A stretch of 64,000 bases of DNA, from NCBI GenBank assembly GCA_036245525.1, contig BTPG01000005.1, positions 113,826,466-113,890,465 of the forward strand, read 5' to 3'. This DNA comes from Semisulcospira habei (lineage: Eukaryota > Mollusca > Gastropoda > Semisulcospiridae). A model generated the notes under the pieces. It was given only the letters and a program-made list of their open reading frames with translations. It made no database searches and was not told the DNA's origin. Position numbers and translations under genes: made by a program. Shown in pieces: positions 30,149-40,182 of the stretch; position 1 is the stretch's first letter; every line of letters begins with the position of its first letter.

Positions 30149-30271
30149 CAGGGCCCGTTGCATGAATGAGCTTAGTCGTGCGCCAGCCACTAAGCAAGGT
30201 GCTTCGCGACAACGAAGCACCTTGCTTAGTGGCTGGCGCAGGACTAAGCTCACTCATGCAACTGACCCCAG
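30149..30271. mobile_element. F-family hairpin, copy 1
   Basis: gttgcatgaatgagcttagt and actaagctcactcatgcaac bracket a near-perfect stem containing cgccagccactaagcaaggt; outer ends ccagggccc and tgaccccagg. About 106 bp palindromic, 4-base loop gaca. Confidence 0.93.
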
Positions 30272-30284
30272 GACCATGTCTGCA

Positions 30285-30304
30285 CGCACGCGCGCGCACG
30301 CGCG

Positions 30305-30365
<61 letters not shown>
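30285..30365. repeat. (CG)n/(CA)n microsatellite
   Basis: GCGC-ACGC repeats passing into about 30 CA units. Confidence 0.95.
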
Positions 30366-30368
<3 letters not shown>

Positions 30369-30634
30369 TACACATCGTCACCGACATGATCTTCAACATC
30401 ATCATCATTAATTGCATGTGAATGTACTCTGTAAGGCCATCGCAAAAATAAACCTCCTCCCTTTCTCCAACCCTCCCTCCCTCGCTCCATCCATCCATTC
30501 ATCTATCCGTCCGTCCGTCAATCCATCCATCCATCTATCTATCCATCCATTCACCCAGCCAGCCAGTCATTGTTATCGACGACATCAACAACGTCAGGCG
30601 CGATTATCTTCAAATGACCAGCGGTCAGTAGAAT

Positions 30635-30840
30635 TTATGAATGAGCTTAGTCCTACGCCAGCCACTAAGCAAATACCTTTTCTTTTCTTTTTAAATTATA
30701 GTATTGGCTTTACATAAATAAAGGTTATAGGTCCACATATAAACGCAAAAGCTAAAATCAAAACACAAAGGCGATCAAATGAAATCTACTAAGGCAGCTG
30801 AATCTAAGGTAAGGTGTTCCACTCATGCAACTAACCCCAG
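30635..30840. mobile_element. F-family hairpin, copy 2, interrupted
   Basis: Left arm atgaatgagcttagtcctac...ccactaagcaa (30635-30669) and the outer right arm ccactcatgcaactaacccc (about 30821-30840) are separated by unrelated AT-rich DNA. That insert includes a block (30701-30785) also found at 31381-31478. Confidence 0.7.
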
Positions 30841-30851
30841 TGTCCAAGTTC

Positions 30852-31058
30852 TCAACCCCTTCACTGCTGAGAAAAATTGAACATGATCCAACTGCAAGAG
30901 GCATAGATCCTGAGCTCCCGCGACTGCGGGGGCTCATTTATATCTATACCTCTTGCTGAGACCAATATGTATCCATGTTTCTTGGACGGTGTTGGCTTTT
31001 GGAATGAACCAAGATTTCAGAAACAGAAGTGTACGTACTGCGGCAGGGAAGGTGTTAA
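30852..31058. mobile_element. TTAA hairpin MITE, family A copy 8
   Basis: Left TCAA-CCCCTTCACTGCTGAG, right GGCAGGGAAGGTG-TTAA (31055-31058). Hairpin 30894-30956, gcaagaggcatagatcctga...tatctatacctcttgc. The flank ccatgtttcttggacggtgt is shared with copies at 52766 and 54843. Confidence 0.92.
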
Positions 31059-31074
31059 GGCACGGGGATTTTCA

Positions 31075-31195
31075 TTTTGTGTAGCTCAGGCGGTAAAACT
31101 GCCGACTCACTCCAGTAGGGTGGCGAGTATGAGCGGTGAACATCCACTAAAAACCTCTTCCTCCCGCGTCTCGTCATCGAAATCATCTTTGTAGT
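31075..31195 (+). mobile_element. Degenerate tRNA-derived SINE head
   Basis: TGTAGCTCAGGCGGTAAAAC resembles a Pol III A box and D-arm; ggtggcgagtatgagcggtg, 40 bases later, is in the position of a decayed B box. No tRNA fold is complete, so it is a SINE or tRNA relic and not a tRNA gene. Confidence 0.45.
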
Positions 31196-31207
31196 GCCAA
31201 AATAGTG

Positions 31208-31287
31208 TTAACCCTTTGGCTGTCGGTGGCGTTTCCTGCCAGGTGATTCCTGCAGTAATCACCTCGACAAAAAGCGCTACCGACAGC
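31208..31287. mobile_element. C-family hairpin, copy 4
   Basis: TTAA-CCCTTTGGCTGTCGG on the left; right arm aaaagcgctaccgacagct; core aggtgattcc-tgca-gtaatcacct. The right TTAA end is lost. Confidence 0.88.
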
Positions 31288-31380
31288 TACATATAACGCT
31301 AAGCTGAACAACAACAGCAAAGAAAAGAAAGGAAAAAAAAAAAAGATTTACTGCCCCTTTTTGCAAATATCGTTGTATGA

Positions 31381-31478
31381 AGTATTGGCTTTACATTTCA
31401 AAAAGTTATAGGTCCACATATATAATCAAAAGCTAAACAAATAAAATCAAAGCACAGAAGGCGGTTAAATTAATTCGA
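31381..31478. repeat. Dispersed ~90-bp repeat, second copy
   Basis: agtattggctttaca...gttataggtccacatata...aaagctaaa...aagcacag matches 30701-30785, the insert in F copy 2. Confidence 0.8.
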
Positions 31479-31585
31479 CTTTATGACAAATGGCGATCGA
31501 CAGATATCAGCCGTAGACTTAAAGCCCGAATAACTCCCTCTGTCTTAGGGTGTATATGATTCTGATCGCTGCCAGCAGTAGACAC

Positions 31586-31637
31586 GGATTTTCAAGAGCC
31601 CCCTGCAGCTGCACCTGCAGGGGGCTCTTGAGAATCC
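31586..31637. repeat. A-like hairpin with a different core, copy 9
   Basis: ggattttcaagagccccctg...cagggggctcttgagaatcc, 52 bp. It keeps the flank gcagttgga typical for A but the stem core is cccctgcagctgcacctgcagggg. Confidence 0.88.
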
Positions 31638-31771
31638 TTCCCCCCTTGCAGTTGGACGCCCGTGGAGAGATATACTGTGCTGCGAGTAGAAAGGTGAGAA
31701 CAACAGCTGTTTCGTCACAGCTGCCGGCTATTGTGGTCTATAATTTTATTTGACCGTAAAAATGCGTGGCT

Positions 31772-31839
31772 GTGTGCCGGCCTGGGATTTTCAGACCTCA
31801 CGGCCCTAGGTCGTAAGGTCCAGAAACACAGACCAGCAC
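31772..31839. repeat. D-family hairpin, copy 3
   Basis: gtgtgccggcctgggatttt pairs imperfectly with cagaaacacagaccagcaca; loop region ccctagg. Confidence 0.8.
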
Positions 31840-32051
31840 AGAGTAATGATTCCGTTGGGTTTACGTCCAACACGCTTTCTTATAAAATCAAACTGAATAA
31901 ACTAGCAACGACATGCATAGAAAGAAACAGCCAGGGAATCCGAGATCATACATTTATGCAGTTTAATATGCGCGACAGCTTTGAGGAAGTAAAAGGTTGC
32001 TTTGTATCACTGGCATTTGACTGCTGGGACACAGCCAGAACCACCCAACTA

Positions 32052-32114
32052 CAAGAAGCATAGAACCTCATGAGCCCCCGCATGTGCGGGGGCTCATGAG
32101 GTTCTATGTCTCTT
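32052..32114. repeat. A-family hairpin, copy 10
   Basis: caagaagcatagaacctcat pairs with atgaggttctatgtctcttg; aacc/ggtt replaces the usual atcc/ggat on both arms. Inner cccccgcatgtgcggggg. Confidence 0.93.
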
Positions 32115-32387
32115 GCTTGTCCTATTTGTATTCATGTTCGCTGGACGGCTTAGTTTCTCAATTATGCTTGTTGACGGTTATTTTTGTTGCGTTTCCTTAA
32201 GTGTATGACTGTACACGCGATCACGCGTTGGTCTGCGTCTTACTTAGTAAATGAGCGGGGGAGATGGGTGGAGTGGGGCGTGGCATGGAGGGAGGGATGA
32301 GGAGAACCCTGACTCCAATCACAGTGATAAGTGTTATATTGATCGATCATAACCAGGGAATGTCTTCCGAGTCGAGCTGGGAAATTC

Positions 32388-32462
32388 GTGTACTCCCCTA
32401 ACACACTGGTTGTCTGCCTCGATTCGCTGCGCGAATCGAGGCAGACAACAAGTGGGGTACAC
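32388..32462. repeat. 75-bp palindrome, single-copy type
   Basis: gtgtactcccct...ggggtacac outside, ggttgtctgcctcgattcgc/gcgaatcgaggcagacaac inside, 2-base loop. Confidence 0.93.
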
Positions 32463-33181
32463 CTATCCCATCCATACACTTACAAATAGTCCTTTGCACC
32501 TCCATTGCCAAGTAGTGCAGTTTGAAATCATCTCTGCCCTGATTTGGTAAAAGCCAACATCTCCATTTTTGTTATACAGTATATTGTTTTCATCCCTACG
32601 TCACACGTCCAATCCCCTTGGCGAAAAAATGTACCACAAGACCTCGCTACAAAAATCCTTGTAGCGACTAACGGAGGACTTCTTGTAGCCCACCCTATGA
32701 CGCGTTATGACCTCATTTTCGACACTCGAGCGGTGCCAGTTTTGTTCGACGAAAATGAGAGAAACACACGCTAAACAACGAAATTTCTTATAATAGGTCG
32801 AAACAATGCTCACTCTAGAATTGTTTTTAAAACGGCATCATTAGGTTTTCAACAATATTTTCCGCCGAAACGCGCGAGACTAAAAACAGAGCCACAGGCA
32901 TTCCCCGTATCGAAACTTAGGCGCACCAAGGTCAATGTCACACTTTCGTCGGTTCAATGCCTAATATTAAATTATGAACTATTAATTCAGTGAACAAACA
33001 GTCCAAAAAAAACTCGTACTCACTGTTAAATCGCATTACTCTAACAATATGTAGACAGTACGGTTGGTAAAACGCTTTCCAAAAGTAAAACTGAAAATGA
33101 CAAGCAGCCAGCACTGAAGAGCCGATTAAGTGTTTGCGCATGACCGCAAGGGCTCGCTCAGAACATATATAATTTAGGCTA
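32463..33181. other. Unassigned spacer
   Basis: No repeat family or gene recognised; short frames only. Confidence 0.4.
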
Positions 33182-33264
33182 ACTATTCACCTCTTTTTAA
33201 CTAGAAATGATGGGTGCGGCCATCTTGAACATGACCTTCGACCTACTGGGGACGACTTCCGGTT

Positions 33265-33459
33265 TTGCTTGCAAACATGGAAGCTGTGAATACAAAACCC
33301 TACACAAGTTCCCGATCTAGCGGCCGACATTGCGCAGTAAAAGGTTGCCACAACAACCAAAAAAAGCTGTATGACTTGTTGCAAATGCCATGTTTTGACC
33401 ACAAATCTTTCATTCGCCGTTATTGTTCGTGTTTGAACATAACAAACCCACTGGTTTAA
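33265..33459 (+). CDS. THAP-like zinc-finger ORF (64 aa)
   Basis: From the second Met (33277) the protein reads MEAVNTKPY... GRHCAVKGCHNNQKKLYDLL ...MPCFDHKSFIRRYC. The CAVKGC start with a later C-x2-H is like the C2CH THAP fold used for DNA binding by some transposases, but the domain is cut short by a stop at 33457-33459. ACTTCCGG (ETS-type) lies 20-25 bases before the ATG. It may be an exon whose donor I cannot see, or a remnant. Confidence 0.45.
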   Translation: MLANMEAVNTKPYTSSRSSGRHCAVKGCHNNQKKLYDLLQMPCFDHKSFIRRYCSCLNITNPLV

Positions 33460-33885
33460 TCACTTTTTCTGTACTGTGTTTCTTAATATAAGTTTCTTAA
33501 TATAAGTTTAGGAGCAATATAAATTGCAAAAAAGAGGAAGCAAAGCACAACTTTTTCTTCCCTACAATTAAACTTGGACAAGGACAAACTTTTAAAGCTT
33601 TTGCTCTTGGGCGAATGAATTTTTCTGCCTGAATTAGTGTATGTAGCTTTAGTGCATTTCACATCAGTTTTAATTTAATATTTTATGTTATGAGCAACAT
33701 CATTTTGTCATACAAACTGTTCATTTTAACTGTTTGTCAAAGATTTTTTTTTAAATCTAGTATCTTGTACTAATTACAGCTGTGTGCACTGTATTCATAA
33801 ATAATTTGTAAAATTAGTTCTAGAGATTGTAAAATAGTAAATAATTTTTTTAAAATCTATTATTTTATTAATAAAACACATTTGT

Positions 33886-34242
33886 TTATATGTTACTGAG
33901 TGTAATAAAAATAAAGGAAATAAATTTGATTTTGAATAATGGTTTTATCTGCAACTTCTTCATCCCTTTATTACATTCATGATTTACTGTTTTATTTCTC
34001 AACACTTTTTTTTTCAACACTTTCTGAAAATGCCTCCATCTTCCAGCAACACTTCTGTCGGACATGGCTACACAAAATATAATAAAAATAAAGGAAATAA
34101 ATTTGATTTTGAATAATGGTTTTATCTGCAACTTCTTCATCCCTTTATTACATTCATGATTTACTGTTTTATTTCTCAACACTTTTTTTTTCAACACTTT
34201 CTGAAAATGCCTCCATCTTCCAGCAACACTTTTGTCGGACAT
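33886..34242 (-). pseudogene. Tandem-duplicated short ORF (2 x 59 aa)
   Basis: Two copies of MSDKSVAGRWRHFQKVLKKK joined in frame because the 177-bp repeats (33903-34079, 34080-34256) are a multiple of three. Lys-rich, no family recognised. An ATTTCCGG motif lies upstream on the minus strand near 34333. Probably a remnant exon of the same transposon. Confidence 0.35.
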
Positions 34243-34256
34243 GGCTACACAAAATA
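33903..34256. repeat. Direct tandem repeat, 2 x 177 bp
   Basis: The two units are almost identical, so the duplication is recent. Confidence 0.95.
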
Positions 34257-34497
34257 TCTATGCATATACACGAAAACTTCGCAAAAAACTTTCCAACGCG
34301 CACACGTAAACACTTCTCTGAAAGGCCAAACCGGAAATGCTACACAGCCGAGCAACCTGTTAACCGACCCATTTGAGAATATTACCGTTTGGTAAAAAAG
34401 AGGTGAATAGTAGACGCCACAGACGTTCGAAGTTTGATGAACTTTACTACTTTTACAAATATAGCGGAGGAATGAAAACAAATACGTTATTGGTAGC

Positions 34498-34655
34498 AGG
34501 TTTGCTACTGACACGGACCCTTGTAGGCCTTGAGGGGGTTCGGGGGGGGGGGGGGGGGGTCAAAGTAACCATTGTACCCCGAAGGCCTTCGGCCTTCGGG
34601 GTACAATGTTTACTTTGACCTCCCTCAGCCGTACAAAGGTCCGTGTAGCAAACCT
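34498..34655. repeat. 158-bp nested palindrome with G-run
   Basis: Outer arms aggtttgctac...gtagcaaacct and acggacccttgtaggc/gccgtacaaaggtccgt. The inner stem 34562-34616 has aaccattgtaccccgaaggc and gccttcggggtacaatgttt. A G run of about 18 (34541-34559) has expanded on one arm only. Confidence 0.9.
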
Positions 34656-34746
34656 CTTATAATGTCGCTTTTCTAGAAAAACTGGACAAACCAGATTGAT
34701 GCTTCTTTTAGCTGCAGTGTCAATTTATCATACGACTGGGCGCAGA

Positions 34747-34805
34747 AAAGGATCGATCGTATCAGGTCAAAGGCAGTGCTTGAATAAACTTGGCGCCTGT
34801 CGTCT
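34747..34805. repeat. Half of a B-family hairpin
   Basis: ggatcgatcgtatcaggtca...aaacttggcgcctgtcg without the right arm. Confidence 0.6.
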
Positions 34806-34971
34806 TCAGTTATCGATACATACCCGGCAGTACACTTGCAAAAAGCAATTCCACTTCCACGGCCAATTTGTTTCTTTCAATCCTCCGCTGTAGTGATATT
34901 AACTATAAATGCACTATACGTACTTGCCTGTCAACAAATACTGTCTGATTAGACTGGCGCATGACTTTAAA

Positions 34972-35343
34972 GTACCATTACGCATAAAGCTGAAGACACA
35001 TTTCAGCACCATTTGTGTGTGTTATGCCTTGTCGACACACCTAATGAACTTAACAGCAGTTGGGACACGCAGCAAAAGCACACGCGTAATTGCACTTATT
35101 TTAGTCTGCGCAGCCGTTAGCGTGCCAATCTCTTTTTAGCTCTTTCTCGTGCTGAAAGCGTTGTATTTCCAGAACGGAGTGGAGTCATTGTTAGGTTACT
35201 TGATAAAAAAGACGACGTGTGCTGAACTGGATTCTTCTGTGTCTAAATGAACCATAACTAGACCTGTGTGTAGCGTTTCGCAACCATCAGTCACAGAAGT
35301 GTATCCTTGAACAGTTAGGCGATAGTGGGCCTTTACTTGAAGA
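34972..35343. repeat. Direct duplication D1, copy 1
   Basis: Matches 36275-36650 at roughly 80% by eye: ctgaagacacatttcagca, acagcagttgggacacgcag, gacgacgtgtgctgaact and cataactagacctgtgtgta are shared in order. Origin unknown. Confidence 0.85.
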
Positions 35344-35426
35344 TCTCAACGCCGATACATATAAACCTAAGATCAATCTGGCGCTTGAAGAAAAATAGCT
35401 TGACCGTTTTCTTCGAATGCTATCTC

Positions 35427-35530
35427 CGCTCCCCCACCCCTTTCCGCTCCAACACCCAACCCCCCCCCCCACCCCAACCCCCATCCCTTTCCCCCCCTCC
35501 CCCCCTCCCCCCTCCCTCCCCCCTCCTCCC
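35427..35530. repeat. C-rich low-complexity tract
   Basis: Mostly C with T/A interruptions over ~100 bases. Confidence 0.93.
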
Positions 35531-35649
35531 CCCGAAAAAGACCAAACACACACAAAAAAAATACAATAAATAAATAAATAAATATATTTTTTTAAAAAAC
35601 GAAATAAGCCAATGCATATTTCTTTAAAAGAAAATTTGCAATGGAAAAC

Positions 35650-35721
35650 GTGTGCTCTGGTCTGTGATTTTGGACTTACGGCCTGCGGCCGCAAGGTCCA
35701 AAATCACAGACTAGCGCACGC
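35650..35721. repeat. D-family hairpin, copy 4
   Basis: gtgtgctctggtctgtgatt...aatcacagactagcgcac, core cggcctgcggccg. Confidence 0.93.
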
Positions 35722-35949
35722 TTCGAATTTATAGCCCACAAATCGGACTGACAAGGTCAAACACATGGATGGCAATCAAACAGCCATATCATATACACGC
35801 GATTATGACACAGCACAGCACGTAACTGTGGCAATAAGCAGGCTGCGATCGATATAATATTATTGTAATGAGTTGTAACACCAGACGTGACCTTAGCTTA
35901 AACGGCCTTCAGGCTCACGTGCAGGACTTCAGCAACAGCTTTGCCGTCT

Positions 35950-36015
35950 GCAAGAGGCACGCATTTTCATGAGCCCCTGCAGTTGCGGGGGCTCATGAAA
36001 ATCTATGCCTCTTGC
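35950..36015. repeat. A-family hairpin, copy 11
   Basis: gcaagaggcacgcattttca/tgaaaatctatgcctcttgc, 66 bp; the usual cctcatg is ttcatg on both arms. Confidence 0.94.
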
Positions 36016-36274
36016 TGGTGTAGAATGTGCCTCATTTACATAGGTAGTCAGAGTGGAGGACTCTGTGTCAGTACATAATTATGACTGTTGTGCTTCTCGA
36101 CATAACAGCATCCGTCTGCGTAAAAAGCATGTACATACTTCAATAGCCGCAATAATCATGATGCATGATTCATGATTACCTTTATTTACCATATCGACAA
36201 TGCCCTTTGACAATCTAACGTAAATGTATATATGTAAGTGACCACATAGCGCTGATTAATTCATTAACACTGAT

Positions 36275-36650
36275 TAAAGTATTATTACACATAAATCTGA
36301 AGACACATTTCAGCATCAATTGTCTTTGTTATGCCTTGACGACACACATAATGAACTTTAACAGCAGTTTGGACACGCAGCAAAAGCACACGCGTAATCA
36401 CACTTATTTATTCTGCCTTGCCGTTAGCATGTCAGTCTATTTTAGCTATTTCTTGCACTGATAGCGTTGTATTTCTAGAACCTAGTGGAGTCAGTATTTG
36501 TCAGGTTACTTGATAATAAAGACGACGTGTGCTGAACTAGATTGTCCCGTATCTAAATGAACCATAACTAGACCTGTGTGTAGCCTTTCGTAACCATCTG
36601 TTACAGAAGTGTATCTCTGAACAGTTACGGCGGTAGTGGGCCTTAAACGC
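36275..36650. repeat. Direct duplication D1, copy 2
   Basis: Second copy of 34972-35343, about 1.3 kb downstream, same orientation. Confidence 0.85.
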
Positions 36651-36791
36651 ATATAGTTAATGAGCAGTCTATGTATTAACTCATTCAGACCGACGGCCGT
36701 ATTTCCCAAATTTTGTAGGAGTCATCTAATGACTATGCACCAGATAAAAGAGATGAATCGACCATGATAACTCAAGGGCAATGCCAGATTA

Positions 36792-37376
36792 GGGAGCATC
36801 ATAGACAAAAAAGGCGGCACTGATGCAGACGTTAAAGCACGAATCAGTAAAGCCAGAGCAGCCTTTCTCCAGTTGAAAAAAGTGTGGAGTTCCAGAGAGC
36901 TGTCACAACACACCAAAGTCCGGATTTTCAACTCCAACGTAAAAGCAGTTCTCCTATATGGAGCAGAGACTTGGAGATTGACAAAAACCACAGTCAACAG
37001 AGTTCAGATCTTCATAAACAGTTGCCTTAGAAGAATTTTGAAAATCCACTGGCCAGAGAAGATCAGCAACGTCAGACTCTGGGAGAGAACAGAGCAGATA
37101 ACAGCAGAGAATGAAATTGGGCGAAGAAGATGGGGATGGATTGGTCACAGTCTGAGAAAGCCAGCTTCCAGTATCACTAGGCAGGCATTGTCATGGAACC
37201 CCCAGGGAAAGAGGAAAAGAGGTAGGCCGAGAAACTCCTGGCGTCGAGACCTCCAAGCAGATATCAAGAGACTTGGAACCACCTGGAGTAAAATCGAAGG
37301 AGAAGCACAGGACAGGAGTCGCTGGAGGTCTCTCGTCGACGGCCTATACCCGGGTAGGGGTGACAGGCGTAAGTAA
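36792..37376 (+). CDS. C-terminal part of an RTE-like LINE ORF
   Basis: The frame is open from the junction (GSIIDKKGGTDADVKARI) through VLLYGAETWRLTK, the RT thumb region, to GRPRNSWRRDLQADIKRLG and the stop, 194 codons with no lesion. There is no RT active site in this piece, so it is not functional. It belongs to a different LINE lineage than the copy at 16712. Confidence 0.9.
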   Translation, partial: GSIIDKKGGTDADVKARISKARAAFLQLKKVWSSRELSQHTKVRIFNSNVKAVLLYGAETWRLTKTTVNRVQIFINSCLRRILKIHWPEKISNVRLWERTEQITAENEIGRRRWGWIGHSLRKPASSITRQALSWNPQGKRKRGRPRNSWRRDLQADIKRLGTTWSKIEGEAQDRSRWRSLVDGLYPGRGDRRK

Positions 37377-37382
37377 GTAAGT
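36792..37382 (+). mobile_element. RTE-like LINE 3' fragment (591 bp)
   Basis: Bounded by AATGCCAGATTA at 36780-36791 and 37383-37394. The 3' end is a (TAAG)n tail directly after the stop codon. Strongly 5'-truncated. Confidence 0.93.
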
Positions 37383-38143
37383 AATGCCAGATTACCTTGG
37401 CGCCTGTCGGTGCCAAGCTAATCTGGCACTTCCCTTGAATTATCATTGTAGATCCATTTCCTGCTGTAGTTCTCAGGGCTGAATGGGTTAATGAGGGTTC
37501 ATCAGTGAAGGAGCTATGTGGCCATTTACAGGTACATTTACATTGGAACATTGGGGCTCTTGAAGATTTTCATTGCTTTCTCATTAGCTGTAACTCCTTT
37601 GCTGCCAGTGATACGTACTGCGCTTCTGAAACAACTGCACACTGATCGACACTCGCGCGAAAAACATATACGTAAATGTGACAGAAATATATGCATACAA
37701 AAATAAGATAGGATGAACCATAACCCACAAAGTCCCTTCTAAATGAGAGCTGTCCTCGCTGTAAATGTTCTCTACCTTTTGTCTTTGACCTGATTCTGAT
37801 GTTGAATTATCTCCTATTGAAAAAGCCTCGCAGATTTGCCAATGCGTTAGTGAGTTCTATCAGGGGCGCAGGACATACGCGTCATTGATTTGTCACACTT
37901 CATTTGTCATGACTTAAGTTTTAGTTTTTACGTAATTTTATATTTTACGTGATATGAGTTTCACTTTCGCTTGAGAAAATGGTGACAAAACTAGAACTTC
38001 ACGGTACAATTTCAGTCTTGCTATATTTTGTGTGAAAACAGGTTGACTTTACCTAGCTACATTACTAAGTACACGGGTCACCTGCATGCTCTTCTGAAAG
38101 CGCGTCGATGTGTGTGTGTGCGAGTTAGTGCGCGCGTTCCAAA

Positions 38144-38210
38144 CATCTCTAAGAGGCATAGATCCTCATGCGCCTGGAGGGCGCATGAGGATCTGTTCCT
38201 CCTGGAGATG
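38144..38210. repeat. Hairpin with A-type arms and a different core
   Basis: catctctaagaggcatagat...atctgttcctcctggagatg; core cctcatgcgcctggagggcg. The arms match family A but the carrier (R2) does not. Confidence 0.9.
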
Positions 38211-38216
38211 CGCGCA

Positions 38217-38308
<92 letters not shown>

Positions 38309-38321
38309 CGAGAGAGAGAGC
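38211..38321. repeat. (GT)n then (GA)n microsatellite
   Basis: GT/CGCATGTG units followed by about 45 GA units, adjoining the hairpin. Confidence 0.95.
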
Positions 38322-38978
38322 CGCGTGCGAGAGAATGACGTCATATTTAGAGTATTATGTCAGTGTCTGCGTGGTGACGGAGTTGCCTCTTTAACTTCAC
38401 TGCCACTGTCTGACTTTCTCTAGAAGTAAAGGGTTTTTAGTGTTTTAATTTTTTTCTGAAAAGAAATAATTTTTACTTAAGAAGTTGAAAGGATACAAAG
38501 GTGGCTAAACGAACTCATCCAATATCTTTATCCAAACTAGCCATATGCAAACGTTTAAGTAAATATGACAAAAATAACGGACTCTAATCAGGGTCAACCG
38601 ACTTCCTATAAACGGTTGTTTATGTCTTCAACGAGACATTCAATTACAATGTGCTCGGAGGTTCTCTTAGCCACCCACTTAAGAAAGTATTTCGCCACGT
38701 TTCAAGCTTGTGTGTACAGAAATAACGGATATTCTCTTGTTTAAATACATACACATACACATACATACATACGCACATACGTCGCTTCGCGCCAAATGTA
38801 CATTCAGCAGCGAGGTTAGCGTAACTAGACATGACGTAATTTTTATCTTGTTACTAATTGTTAGAGGTTTAGCCTGCCCGCCTTTGACATCATGGACATG
38901 CTATTAAATTCGCCCCACCGCGACCCGTCCCAAAAAAGTCCCTTCTATAAATAGAAGAGATTTAAAAACAGATTAACA

Positions 38979-39069
38979 GAGAGGCATATATACTAATGAT
39001 CCCCCGCGAACGCGGGGGGGGGGGGGGGGGAGGGGGAGGGGGAGGGGGCTCGTAGGATTTATGTCTCTT
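38979..39069. repeat. A-family hairpin, copy 12 with expanded G-rich loop
   Basis: agagaggcatatatactaat and taggatttatgtctct arms enclose cccccgcgaacgcggggg, which has expanded into ~50 bases of G with A interruptions. Confidence 0.85.
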
Positions 39070-39436
39070 GCGGCTGGGTAGTTCGCCTTGTAAAAGAGTG
39101 AAATCTCACTGATCCATTACTCTGTGACTAGATCATACACGTCCATCCATCCGCTACGGGCACAGATTTAAACGAAGGAAACCTTTTTACAAAACGATAC
39201 AACTTTAGCTTACAAGCCGTTTTGCCAGTTCGTTGGTTTGTGTGCGTTCATGTTTGTCAGACCGACTAAAATCTATAGCAGAATCCCTCTCAGTGATGTT
39301 CAACAAATCGTCAAGGGAGCGTACTCCATGATCTCTTCTACCAATAGACGATCTCCGGAAATCAGACGTAGGTCAACATTGCACGTGTTTCGACGAAAAC
39401 GGAGATTTAAAAACCAGGACAAACACGCGATGTTGC

Positions 39437-39437
39437 A

Positions 39438-39513
<76 letters not shown>
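39437..39513. repeat. (AATC)n microsatellite
   Basis: About 18 caat units, followed by caactttattgttccaaata; possibly grown from the tail of a retroposon. Confidence 0.93.
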
Positions 39514-39514
<1 letters not shown>

Positions 39515-39515
39515 C

Positions 39516-40098
39516 TTTATTGTTCCAAATACATGTTGCCACGTACAGGAAAAATTGTCTGGCCAACTCAGGTGCAACTCGCAATCACCCACACTCACAC
39601 AACAGTTTACAAACAACAAATGGACAATGGCTCGGGACGGGTGAAGCCCGTCGCCAAGGCGTCTCATGGCCGGCGCCAACGGCCCCAACCCGACCTGAAC
39701 CTCCCTAACACAAAACAAACTGAAGACAGCCCTATCATAGTATATCTTAAACACGTAATATAATGTTTTTAAACTTTCTGCTTGGCTGAGACTAGTTACA
39801 CAAATGAGAAATACGCATAAACCAAAAAGAAAAAAGAAGAATTATACGTTGACAGTTGCTACCTGGGGGCCCGTCGCTATAAAAACAGCGCCGGCTATTA
39901 GACAGTCGTTCCGGCATAAATAACCACCACCTTAATTATAACTGAACTAGTATATAATTCATAGTCATTTTTAAAGCAATTTCGACATACGTTCTGATTT
40001 CCGAACAATTGAAGTCTATTACGAAACATAGACACTGCCACAGGCCACACCAAGGGTCAACTTGGGCAGCTGTCTCTGTCTGTGTCATAAGTACCCAG
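39516..40098. other. Unassigned, possibly retroposon body
   Basis: The sequence after the AATC tail has no frame I recognise; GC-richer at 39640-39700. No clear ends. Confidence 0.3.
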
Positions 40099-40182
40099 TG
40101 CGCAAAGACCATCGGGCCGACGTCGGGCACAGCTGTGCGCGGGCCAATGGTGGCCGACGTCGGCCCGATGGCCTTTTGCGCA
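40099..40182. mobile_element. E-family hairpin, copy 3
   Basis: gtgcgcaaagaccatcgggc...gcccgatggccttttgcgca; inner ccgacgtcgg on both sides; inner loop ~25 bases. Confidence 0.92.

Larger units (their letters stand above)
33182..34411 (+). mobile_element. DNA-transposon-like element with 17-bp TIRs and a THAP-like ORF
   Basis: ACTATTCACCTCTTTTT at 33182-33198 recurs inverted at 34395-34411. Inside are the zinc-finger ORF near the left end, an AT-rich middle, and two direct 177-bp repeats near the right end. Target duplication is not obvious. A full transposase is missing, so it is a deleted derivative if it is a transposon. Confidence 0.6.
36676..37491. mobile_element. TTAA hairpin MITE, family B copy 7, split by an RTE-like LINE
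   Basis: Left TTAA-CTCATTCAGACCGACGG (36676), right GGCTGAATGGG-TTAA (37488-37491). The left hairpin arm stops at AATGCCAGATTA and resumes with the same 12 bases after the LINE, then ccttggcgcctgtcggtgcc and the full right arm. Confidence 0.93.
37707..38720. repeat. Dispersed repeat R2, copy 1
   Basis: gatgaaccataacccacaaa to ttcaagcttgtgtgtaca matches 62692-64000. It includes a hairpin with A-family arms (38144-38210). Both copies have atacgcgtcattg and ggttgactttacctagctac blocks. Confidence 0.9.

Noticed and set aside
31075..31195. A second tRNA gene
   Set aside because: Only the A-box half resembles a tRNA; the B box is decayed, so it is reported as a SINE relic.
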